Assembly (NCBI GenBank): GCA_004296455.1
Contig: AP018280.1
Location: 6,250,794 to 6,314,793, forward strand
Direction of reading: 5' to 3'
From: Calothrix sp. NIES-4101
Lineage (GTDB): Bacteria > Cyanobacteriota > Cyanobacteriia > Cyanobacteriales > Nostocaceae
DNA: 64,000 nucleotides
The notes under the pieces are model-generated. The model was not told the DNA's origin and did not search any database. It was given only the letters and a program-made list of their open reading frames with translations. The position numbers were made by a program, and so were the translations under genes. Below, one piece after another: positions 56,994 to 64,000 of this stretch (position 1 is its first letter; each line of letters opens with the position of its first letter).

Positions 56994-58232
56994 TTACTTT
57001 AAATTCAAATGTTTCATCACAGATTGCACATCCTTATCCCCTCTTCCAGAACAATTAATCACAATGCGGGGACTACCACTAAGCTGAGGACAAAGAGTTT
57101 CCAAATATGCGATCGCATGTGATGTCTCTAGGGCGGGAATAATCCCTTCTAACTTCGATAAACGCTGGAAGGCATCTAAAGCCTCTTGATCGGTAACACT
57201 GTAATATTCAGCACGTCCCATATCTTTTAAAAAGCTATGTTCTGGCCCAACTCCGGGATAATCTAAACCAGCGCTAATTGAATGTGGCTCAATTACTTGA
57301 CCTTCACTATCCTGCAATAAGTAACTCATTGCCCCATGCAGCACACCGACTCTTCCTTTGGTCAGAGTTGCCGCATGTTTATCAGTATTTACACCGAAGC
57401 CAGCCGCCTCAACGCCAATGATGCGTACACTTTCTTCATTCACAAACTCGTGGAATAACCCCATTGCATTCGAGCCACCACCCACGCAAGCCATGAGAAT
57501 ATCTGGTAAACCACCCCATTTTTCCATCGCTTGGGCACGGGTTTCCTGCCCAATCACCGCATGAAAATCTCGTACCATCATCGGATAGGGGTGAGGGCCA
57601 GCCACCGAACCGAGAATATAATGGGTAGTCTCCACATTTGTCACCCAATCCCGAATTGCTTCCGAAGTCGCATCTTTGAGGGTTCCCGTTCCAGCCTCCA
57701 CAGAACGCACTTCTGCCCCCATCAATCGCATCCGGAATACGTTGAGAGCTTGACGTTCCATATCATGAATGCCCATATAAACGATGCATTCTAAGCCAAA
57801 ACGAGCGCAAACAGTCGCTGTTGCGACTCCATGTTGTCCGGCTCCGGTTTCAGCGATAATCCGCTTTTTGCCCATGCGTTTTGCTAACAACACTTGACCG
57901 AGAGCGTTATTAATTTTGTGTGCGCCAGTATGATTTAAATCTTCCCGTTTGAGGTAAATTTGTGCACCACTACCATCGGGACGGGCATAATGTGAGGTGA
58001 GACGCTCGGCAAAATATAACGGAGTCGCACGTCCGACATAATCACGCAATAATTCTTGTAATTCGGCTTGAAAAACTGCTTCATTACGATACTTTTGGTA
58101 AGCGGCTTCCAGTTCGGCGAGTGCAGGCATTAAAGTTTCCGGCACATATTTACCACCGAAGCGCCCGAAGCGTCCCAATGGATCAGGACGTTGTGTAGTT
58201 TGGAAGTTGGGGTTGATAGGTGTAGTGGTCAC
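56994..58232 (-). CDS. trpB: tryptophan synthase beta subunit
   Basis: A 412-residue PLP enzyme joining indole and serine to tryptophan. The PLP Lys lies in [14 protein letters not shown], followed by [12 protein letters not shown]. Other family motifs are '[19 protein letters not shown]', [13 protein letters not shown] (phosphate-binding), '[15 protein letters not shown]'-equivalent [15 protein letters not shown] and the C-terminal [10 protein letters not shown]. It starts 154 bp from the divergent SUI1 gene. No other trp genes are adjacent, as is usual for dispersed cyanobacterial trp genes. Confidence 0.98.
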   Translation of the reverse strand: MTTTPINPNFQTTQRPDPLGRFGRFGGKYVPETLMPALAELEAAYQKYRNEAVFQAELQELLRDYVGRATPLYFAERLTSHYARPDGSGAQIYLKREDLNHTGAHKINNALGQVLLAKRMGKKRIIAETGAGQHGVATATVCARFGLECIVYMGIHDMERQALNVFRMRLMGAEVRSVEAGTGTLKDATSEAIRDWVTNVETTHYILGSVAGPHPYPMMVRDFHAVIGQETRAQAMEKWGGLPDILMACVGGGSNAMGLFHEFVNEESVRIIGVEAAGFGVNTDKHAATLTKGRVGVLHGAMSYLLQDSEGQVIEPHSISAGLDYPGVGPEHSFLKDMGRAEYYSVTDQEALDAFQRLSKLEGIIPALETSHAIAYLETLCPQLSGSPRIVINCSGRGDKDVQSVMKHLNLK

Positions 58233-58386
58233 GGCTAATCGTCACAATTACGGAACGACCTTAATTATAGAAGGGGAAGGGGGATACAGGGGAATAGTGA
58301 GAATGCGATCGCTATCTACCCAAGAGTAAACGATTCCACTGTCAGATTGGTAAACTAGACTCATCTCAACTCCGAACTCAGAACTT

Positions 58387-58728
58387 ATGACTAAAAAAGG
58401 TAATCCCTCCAGCACTGGTTGGCGTGAATTTGGTGACGACACCAACGCCGCAGCATTTGAACGTGCGGTGGAAGAACTTCCTCCCAATCAACAAAATATT
58501 CGCATACAAGCAACTCGTGCTGGACGTAAGGGTAAAACAGTCACGGTAATTACTGGTTTTCAAGCAAAACCCGAAACTTTAGAAAAATTATTAAAGCAAT
58601 TAAAAACACAGTGTGGAACTGGTGGCACACTCAAAGATAGTGAAATTGAAATTCAAGGAGAACACAAGCAAAAACTTCTGGAAATTTTAGTTAAATTGGG
58701 TTACAAAGCTAAAATTAGTGGTGGTTAA
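58387..58728 (+). CDS. SUI1-family translation factor (YciH-like)
   Basis: A 113-residue protein whose C-terminal ~80 residues form the SUI1/eIF1 fold: 'IRIQATRAGRKGKTVTVITG' (the basic ribosome-contact loop), 'LKQLKTQCGTGGTLKDSEIE' and the end 'GEHKQKLLEILVKLGYKAK'. The Cys-Gly-x-Gly-Gly motif is diagnostic. YciH-type proteins are bacterial relatives of eIF1 that influence start-site fidelity. The conserved divergence from trpB is consistent with cyanobacterial gene order. Confidence 0.92.
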   Translation: MTKKGNPSSTGWREFGDDTNAAAFERAVEELPPNQQNIRIQATRAGRKGKTVTVITGFQAKPETLEKLLKQLKTQCGTGGTLKDSEIEIQGEHKQKLLEILVKLGYKAKISGG

Positions 58729-58952
58729 TGTCAAGTGTTTATTGCCGTAATTAATATAATTTAATGAGTATTATTCTTGACTAATGAAATGCTTATTTAT
58801 ACGTTATTCGACTCGTTCTCAAGTTAGTTGAGTGCGGTTTTCCGAATACTTGCCGAAATCCGAATCTCGCACGTTGATATTAACTTAAGAAGTATCAGCA
58901 GACTTCATTGAGACTACTGTTAATCATCAGGCGATAATTTTAGGAGATCAAA

Positions 58953-59114
58953 ATGGATTTAGTAAGAATTATTTGTGCAATCTTTCTTCCCCCATTGGGA
59001 GTATTTTTACAAGTTGGTTTGGGAATGGATTTTTGGATTAACGTACTTTTGACAATTTTTGGGTTCTATATTCTCGGTATTGTCCATGCTGTCTGGGTAA
59101 TTGCGAAGAAATAG
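58953..59114 (+). CDS. Pmp3/YqaE family membrane peptide
   Basis: A 53-residue protein with two hydrophobic helices, beginning MDLVRIICAIFLPPLGVFLQ and ending AVWVIAKK. The 'FLPPLGVFL' motif and 'NVLLTIFGFYILGIVHA' are the UPF0057/Pmp3 signature. Members sit in the plasma membrane and are often induced by salt or cold. TAGGAGATCAAA gives a good ribosome binding site. A perfect terminator follows directly. Confidence 0.92.
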   Translation: MDLVRIICAIFLPPLGVFLQVGLGMDFWINVLLTIFGFYILGIVHAVWVIAKK

Positions 59115-59119
59115 ATCGA

Positions 59120-59154
59120 GAATATACCCGGCTTTTCTGAAGTCGGGTATATTC
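59120..59154 (+). terminator. terminator after the Pmp3-type gene
   Basis: Perfect 11-bp stem GAATATACCCG (59120-59130) and CGGGTATATTC (59144-59154), loop 13 nt, starting 6 bp past the stop. The T tract is weak, so it may also act for the convergent gene. Confidence 0.7.
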
Positions 59155-59289
59155 ACACTTTGGCATGACTAAATAAAAGTAATTATCAAATGCCTGTAGA
59201 GAGGCAGCAGTGCTAGATTTCTACATCCAAATTAATCTTTAAGTAGATGCATCAAACTGTGAAATCATTGCTATTTATATTTCCAGCTA

Positions 59290-60177
59290 TTATTCAGATT
59301 TCACATTTATTTTTTGATTCGAGCGGCGACGCGATTTCAAGAAGCCAATTGCACCAACACCGAGTAATGCCGCACCTGCTGAAGGTTCTGGTACACTTTG
59401 AAGACCTGCAAGTACCCGTGCGTTATTTTTACCTACGTCAATAACAAAAACGGTATCATTATAGTCTTTGTCACCACCACCCCACAAATCTTCAAAACCA
59501 ACTATCAACAAATCATTGTAGTAATAAGCCATTGCGTGCTGTAAACCATCTGGGTTCAGCGCATCATTCAGACTCCATACTCCTTTGGTTGTTTTACCAG
59601 TTTTGACATCTGTACCAGATATACCACCATTGATATTATTCGAGAGCAGCAAGAAATCTAACTGCGTACCAGCTTTTTGAGTACCTAGACTTACCCAATC
59701 ACCAACATTTAAAGGACTATCAGTTTTTGATCTACCTGCAACAGCATCGTTAGGGTTAGCACAGAAGGAGCCAAAGTTAGCAATGCTATCTTTTGTGCTG
59801 CAAGAGGTATCACCGAAAAGTTTACCCGTACTAGTGTTTCCGTTCAAAGTAGCTTGGTAATCTAAACGATTGCGATATCCACCCGCAGTTTCTCCAAGGA
59901 AGAATACATTCACATCATGCTGGTACTGCAAAATGAACTTGGAAAGGTCTACTTTTTGAGCATTAATTGTCTTTAAATCTAATTTTCTTGCTTCTTTACC
60001 AACGAAGTCCTTCATGTTTTGAAGATTATTTTTGAAATAGTCTGGAGCTTCGTTTCGACTTTTTATTGTTGGCGGCGGAGTTACTGTTGTACTTGCACTT
60101 GCGCTCGTTGCTGTAGTAGCCATCATTCCAGTCACAGCAGCAGCAGTAAACAAAGCAGCAATAAAATTCTTATTCAT
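59290..60177 (-). CDS. PEP-CTERM sorting domain protein with DUF4114
   Basis: A secreted protein, 295 residues from the preferred start at Met11 of the longest frame (60177), which begins a clean signal peptide MNKNFIAALFTAAAVTG ending ATSASA. Its middle resembles DUF4114 ('LLIVGFEDLWGGGDKDYND', with a Ca-binding-like GGGDxDYND motif). The C-terminus is a PEP-CTERM tag: VPEPSAG, a hydrophobic helix and the basic SRRRS end, recognised by exosortase. Two Cys (TSCST, FCAN) may pair. It is probably an extracellular or sheath protein; function is not known. Confidence 0.88.
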   Translation of the reverse strand: MNKNFIAALFTAAAVTGMMATTATSASASTTVTPPPTIKSRNEAPDYFKNNLQNMKDFVGKEARKLDLKTINAQKVDLSKFILQYQHDVNVFFLGETAGGYRNRLDYQATLNGNTSTGKLFGDTSCSTKDSIANFGSFCANPNDAVAGRSKTDSPLNVGDWVSLGTQKAGTQLDFLLLSNNINGGISGTDVKTGKTTKGVWSLNDALNPDGLQHAMAYYYNDLLIVGFEDLWGGGDKDYNDTVFVIDVGKNNARVLAGLQSVPEPSAGAALLGVGAIGFLKSRRRSNQKINVKSE

Positions 60178-61001
60178 GATTGATATTTCTCGTTTGCAAC
60201 AAATCAATATATCGATACGTCTCCGTTATAGTTTTGTTTTCTTAACTGTGTCTATAAACACAAATAAGTTTTTTATAATCATCATAAAATCAGTATTTCT
60301 CATCAATTAATTGATGAGCTAATTAATTGATTAAACTTTAAATTTATTCAATATAAAATTATATGTCTTTACTGAAATTAAACACCTTTGTGATTATTAA
60401 TTGAGTCAAATTTAATTGATTGCTAAATAGTAATATCTCGTAAAGTTTGGGAATTTATCGAATAAATTACAGTATTACTCTCTTGTTTATCGTATATTTA
60501 CTGAGTAAAAAAATCATTAATAATAGTTCTACTTAGCCTTAATTTCCACAACTTTAAATAACTAATTTATAGAACTAAAGCTTCAGAATATAGATGTTGC
60601 AGTCAATAACAGCCATTTACTCCGTTTTGTGGATATATATTGAAAATGTAAATGAGTTAAAAATCGACTACATCAATCATTGATATAATCAATTTACTGG
60701 GACAATATACTGAATTGATAGATAATTTTGGCTCTTCGGCAAGTTTTATGGAGCTTGAGGTTTTTTTGCAGTAAAACCCTTACAAAACAATGATTACAAG
60801 CAACTATGATACTTTTTGAGGCTAAATTCCTATGTAATAAGGCTTTCAAGGATTTTTAGCTAAGTTTTCCATAAAAAGAACTGAAGAGCCATAATTTTTT
60901 GATATTGGCAATTTTTGGAGTTTGTACTCTAAATCTACCAATTCCCCCACTCCCACAACAACCGCCAAAAATCTGACAATTACCTATGGAAAAGCAGAGA
61001 C
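60178..61001. other. long AT-rich intergenic region containing a MITE
   Basis: An 824-bp spacer upstream of the PEP-CTERM gene. There is no ORF. The only structured element is the 161-bp ISL3-like MITE at 60730-60890. The rest is AT-rich sequence without clear repeats. Confidence 0.5.
60722..60898. mobile_element. 161-bp ISL3-like MITE with 8-bp target duplication
   Basis: The element at 60730-60890 begins GGCTCTTCGGCAAGTTTTAT and ends with GAAGAGCC. The 23-bp ends match at 18 positions as inverted repeats (60730-60752 and 60868-60890). Both flanks carry the perfect 8-bp direct repeat ATAATTTT (60722-60729 and 60891-60898). GGCTCTTC ends plus an 8-bp duplication are the signature of the ISL3 family. 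There is no coding capacity, so it depends on a transposase elsewhere. Confidence 0.85.
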
Positions 61002-62306
61002 TTAATACAAACGAGGTTTAGATGTAATTATTGATTGACGCGTAGCTAATTTTGGTATTGCCTGCAAATCACTTGCTTGGCTTGCGATCGCATCTGCAAA
61101 GAGGGCTTCATATTTTGCCAAGGCATTCTCGAATGAATATTGTGCGATCGCAAATTTTCGTCCTTTTTCGCCTAATTCTAATGCTTTAGCTGAATTTTTA
61201 TATAAATCTAAAATAGCCTCTGCAAGAGCTTGGGGTGATTCCGGTGCAACTACAATCCCACCACCACTTTCTCTAACTGCTTTTGCTGCTGTTCCTTGGC
61301 TGGGTACTGATGCAATTATCGGACGGTTGCTTGCTAATAATAAAGGAATTTTAGAAGGCATATTAAAACAAACAACATTGCATTTTTGTAAAATTAATCC
61401 CACATCTGCGGCTGCTAACATTTGTGGTAAATTTTCCCTAGCTTGTAGCGGTAATAACAAAACATTTTCAGCATTGTACTGACGACAGCATTTTTTCAAA
61501 TTTTCCAATGCTTGAACTTCACCAACAATCACAAAAACAATTTCGGGAATATTTTGTAAAGATGCAGCAGAGGCGATCGCAGTTTCTAAACCCTGTGTGA
61601 GTGCAATATTCCCTGAATAAAGAACAACAAATTTATCTTCCAAATTATGGGCGATACGAAAAGGATTATTTAACTTGGGTAAGGGACGAATAAAATCAAC
61701 ATTTACCCAATTCGATATACAGGAAATCTTCTGAAAATTGACATTTTTTTTAACTAAATGCTCGATAAAATCTTCCGCAATTACACTAATAGAATGAGCA
61801 TTTTTATAAGCAAATTTCTCGAGGCTTGATAAAGCGCGAATCATCCATTGATTCTGGATTAATCCGACATTTTTCGCTGCTTCTGTGAGGATATCTTGGA
61901 CATTCAGCAGTACTGGACAACTATAAAAACAGCCCAGAAAAAATGCAGGCAAAGTCACAAATAATGGTGGTACTGTCACAAAAATTACATCTGGTCGCCA
62001 TCCCTTCAATGCTTGCGGTAAACTACTGGCAACAAAACTCAATTCCAGTAATAGCCGATCTAACAAATTTGGCTTTGACTTAATCCGCAAAAAACACCGT
62101 TGGATTGTGACACCATTCCTTGTTTCTGTAACATACCATTTATGCCTATATTCCTGGTAAACTTCACGTTCAGGATAATTGGGCATCCCCGTAATTACCC
62201 TGACTGTGTGACCTTGGGCAACTAATCCTTCCGCCAATTCTGTCATTAAGGGAGCAATCCCTATCGGCTCTGGATAATAGTTGTAGGAATAAATGAGAAT
62301 ATGCAT
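61002..62306 (-). CDS. WcaI-like GT4 glycosyltransferase
   Basis: A 434-residue GT-B glycosyltransferase. It opens 'MHILIYSYNYYPEPIGIAPL' and has 'VITGMPNYPEREVY', typical of the WcaI (colanic acid) group. The second domain has 'FVVLYSGNIALTQGLETAI', 'LPLQARENLPQMLAAADVGL' and the acceptor/donor end 'SGGGIVVAPESPQALAEAIL'. It likely adds a sugar (fucose in E. coli WcaI) in exopolysaccharide repeat synthesis. The C-terminal ~30 residues are an unconserved polar tail. No other polysaccharide genes are adjacent. Confidence 0.85.
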   Translation of the reverse strand: MHILIYSYNYYPEPIGIAPLMTELAEGLVAQGHTVRVITGMPNYPEREVYQEYRHKWYVTETRNGVTIQRCFLRIKSKPNLLDRLLLELSFVASSLPQALKGWRPDVIFVTVPPLFVTLPAFFLGCFYSCPVLLNVQDILTEAAKNVGLIQNQWMIRALSSLEKFAYKNAHSISVIAEDFIEHLVKKNVNFQKISCISNWVNVDFIRPLPKLNNPFRIAHNLEDKFVVLYSGNIALTQGLETAIASAASLQNIPEIVFVIVGEVQALENLKKCCRQYNAENVLLLPLQARENLPQMLAAADVGLILQKCNVVCFNMPSKIPLLLASNRPIIASVPSQGTAAKAVRESGGGIVVAPESPQALAEAILDLYKNSAKALELGEKGRKFAIAQYSFENALAKYEALFADAIASQASDLQAIPKLATRQSIITSKPRLY

Positions 62307-62914
62307 TTTTGCGATTCGTTAATTTGGTAGAGTCTGCCAGAAAGCTTTTGCTTTCATGCACTTTGGTAAAAAATTAGATTAATTAGATTTTTTCGTGAGA
62401 GACGATCTCAGGTGACAACAAGGACTTGTACCATCACATGAATACAGACTCTCCGCTTCATCCCAATCACCTATACGACTAACCGACAAATCATGAGGCT
62501 AATGTAGCATTTTAAACAATAAGCAACAACATTAACACAGCGCTAATATGAACACATTAAATTTACCCGTATAATTTCTTCATAAACAAATGTGAAAAAC
62601 CCGGAAATCTTTGGCGCAAACGAGGACACTCAACACTGAACTTGAAATTGCGATCGCCAAAACGGAAACCTCTGCTCTCTACAAACGTCACTGCTAATTA
62701 TGAGTCGTTTGTCAAGGGTCATTTATTAATTGGTTGCTAGTGAAGAGTTTATGGTTAATAGCAAATTACCCAAGCCCCTTACGCAATCAATACACCAAAA
62801 AAGTCCGAGATTTGGGTAATATATAGGAGCTATCTTTTCTGCGTTCGCGTAGCGACTCTTATGAGTATCGCAGATGATTCAGCACCGCTAGCGCATTACC
62901 CAAAGGAATCGAAC
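62307..62914. other. intergenic region upstream of psbI
   Basis: A 608-bp spacer. The 9-mer ATTACCCAA occurs at 62765-62773 and 62895-62903, and inverted at 62812-62820. A TGCGTTCGCGTAGCGACTC-type interspersed sequence lies near 62840-62858 and one HIP1-like site near 62650. No gene is seen. Confidence 0.5.
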
Positions 62915-63031
62915 ATGCTGACTTTAAAAATTGTTGTATATATTGTTGTCACCTTTTTTGTAGCTCTCTTTGTCTTTGGATTCCTGTCGAATGACCCTGC
63001 TCGTAACCCTGGTCGTCGGGATTTCGAGTAA
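62915..63031 (+). CDS. psbI: photosystem II reaction center protein I
   Basis: A 38-residue single-helix subunit of the photosystem II core. The start [20 protein letters not shown] and the end [12 protein letters not shown] match PsbI directly. It contacts the D1 protein and chlorophyll Z and helps early photosystem II assembly. AAAGGAATCGAAC supplies a ribosome binding site. It is too short for ordinary ORF calling and easily missed. No partner photosynthesis gene is adjacent. Confidence 0.97.
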   Translation: MLTLKIVVYIVVTFFVALFVFGFLSNDPARNPGRRDFE

Positions 63032-63167
63032 TCACTCACTGATTGTCCGCTACTGCCGGGAGGCGGGAGACATAAGATACCCACTTTAAAAAATATGGTT
63101 GCGCCAAATACACGACAGCCTTCTGTTTAAGTTGGGAAACCTACGAATATTTGCCTGGAAACGACTC

Positions 63168-63186
63168 TAGGCGATGTCCTCGCCTA
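63168..63186. repeat. short hairpin TAGGCGA/TCGCCTA downstream of psbI
   Basis: A 7-bp perfect stem with a 5-nt loop, 137 bp past the psbI stop. There is no T tract; it resembles an interspersed palindrome. Confidence 0.35.
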
Positions 63187-63247
63187 CGGTAGCCTCAATA
63201 ATTAGACATACTAATTAGGTGGCTTGCCAAAAGCTAGGCACAAGTAA

Positions 63248-63287
63248 AAGTCGGAAGATGAAATGCTAGTCATGGTTCTTCCGGCTT
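63248..63287. repeat. 11-bp hairpin before the edge ORF
   Basis: AAGTCGGAAGA (63248-63258) pairs with TCTTCCGGCTT (63277-63287) with one G-U pair, loop 18 nt. It could terminate psbI or lie in the leader of the next gene. Confidence 0.45.
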
Positions 63288-63305
63288 CAAGTTTGGCTGT
63301 CTATT

Positions 63306-64000
63306 ATGCTTAGTTATGCTGCAATTATGCTCCATCAAGTTCTGCCGCCACCCCAACCTGTTGTTAGCGAAGTTGCCCAAGCTGTAAATGATGTTGCTAG
63401 CTTGGCAAATCAATCGCAAGGTCAATCTGAATCGGAAACACAACAGGATACAAGTTCTCAAAAAAATAAAACTAAGTCCGCAGGAAATGGAGAGCGGCTA
63501 AATAACGCTGACATCAAAATCAGCCAGCAAACTAGCGAGGCTTTAGCGAAACCAACTCAACCGGAAAAATTTCCACCAGAGTTTACACCGGAAACTATTA
63601 ATCAAAATAATGTTAGTAATAGTGCAACTGCGCTAGGGGAAGTTTTATCTGTTGGATATCAACTAGCGCCGAATCAGCCTAATGATGTTGGTAACGCAAA
63701 TATTATTTTTCCAACCGCCACAACAGCAGAAGTTGCCAAAACCGTTACCAAGAGTCGGAACCTAGCGCAGCCAAAAGCAGAGGTTCTGGTAGAAAAGTTA
63801 GCTCAATCCCAGAAACTGACTAATAGGAAGAATATTGCTAGTAATGTTAATTTTAGAAGTGTTAACCAGAAGAATCTAGCAATTCAAAATCTTCAAGATG
63901 GAAGTCTTCAATCGAAAAATCTGGAACCTAGCAAAGAGAATTCTGCAACTTTCCCATCCACTCAACAACCTTTAAAAGTTGAATTTTACAGCCAAGAACA
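63306..64000 (+). CDS. large protein of unknown function, N-terminal part (runs off window)
   Basis: The frame stays open from ATG 63306 to the window end (231 codons), with no stop. Upstream, the frame is closed by TAG at 63267. Met8 (63327, LHQVLPPPQPVV follows) is an alternative start. The visible part is low-complexity: rich in Gln, Asn, Ser and Lys, with several 'NQ' and 'SQ' runs and no clear signal peptide or domain. A start of the form 'MLxxVLPPxPPxxV' recalls the cyanobacterial DUF3769 (LptD-like) outer-membrane family, but this is a weak resemblance. The remainder of the gene is needed. Confidence 0.6.
   Translation, partial: MLSYAAIMLHQVLPPPQPVVSEVAQAVNDVASLANQSQGQSESETQQDTSSQKNKTKSAGNGERLNNADIKISQQTSEALAKPTQPEKFPPEFTPETINQNNVSNSATALGEVLSVGYQLAPNQPNDVGNANIIFPTATTAEVAKTVTKSRNLAQPKAEVLVEKLAQSQKLTNRKNIASNVNFRSVNQKNLAIQNLQDGSLQSKNLEPSKENSATFPSTQQPLKVEFYSQE

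Noticed and set aside
1-64000. tRNA or other structural RNA genes
   Set aside because: I looked for T-loop motifs (GTTCGA/GTTCAA followed by a paired arm) in the spacers and found no candidate; a tRNA search program would be decisive.

Overview
The window is cyanobacterial chromosome, most likely from a filamentous, Nostocales-type organism (Calothrix/Rivularia/Nostoc-like). The evidence is photosystem I genes psaA and psaB, the photosystem II small-subunit gene psbI, a cyanobacterial mgdA-type glucolipid synthase, many HIP1 octamers (GCGATCGC), a PEP-CTERM protein, two-domain Ser/Thr kinases and AT-rich spacers. The genus is inference. I saw no tRNA, rRNA or CRISPR array.

Layout. 1-850: the 3' end of an lnt-like apolipoprotein N-acyltransferase and a DUF4870 membrane protein. 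1059-5241: two Ser/Thr kinases, one with a seven-blade WD40 propeller. 5919-7731: prs and a GNAT acetyltransferase. 8012-12333: a large membrane-NACHT-GUN4 gene cut in two by a 1.27-kb IS4-type element with perfect 17-bp ends and a 9-bp target duplication; removing the IS and one repeat copy restores one 1013-codon frame. 12481-18413: a leftward run with an AtzE-type amidase, its AtzG-type small partner, an AbgT transporter, DUF952, an aspartyl protease and a thioredoxin-NHL protein. 18742-20553: a proline-rich lipoprotein. 21311-25935: psaA-psaB. 26342-32054: a 1503-residue TPR-CHAT protein whose CHAT catalytic His and Cys are both replaced, plus an upstream short paralogue of its N-terminal part.

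32313-41165 is mostly housekeeping: dnaX, mgdA, an ebsA-like pilus gene, a phosphotransacetylase-like protein, a monooxygenase-like protein, a LOG/DprA-like protein, MAPEG, YajQ and an OstA/LptA-like protein. 42343-43656 is an ISAzo13-type insertion sequence abutting a VanZ-LamG gene. 45672-50929: an FHA-GAF-adenylate cyclase, then a succinate-semialdehyde dehydrogenase and an acetolactate-synthase-like enzyme that together match the cyanobacterial 2-oxoglutarate decarboxylase bypass of the TCA cycle. 51023-58728: PIG-L deacetylase, GT4 glycosyltransferase, lysC with four ACT domains, a CAP protein, trpB and a SUI1 factor. 58953-64000: a Pmp3-type peptide, a PEP-CTERM/DUF4114 protein, a 161-bp ISL3-like MITE with 8-bp target duplication, a WcaI-like glycosyltransferase, psbI and the start of a long unrecognised secreted-type or envelope-type protein running off the edge.

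The accessory content that most deserves attention is the interrupted NACHT-GUN4 gene, the pseudo-CHAT/paralogue pair, the atzE-atzG-abgT cluster and the small mobile or palindromic elements.
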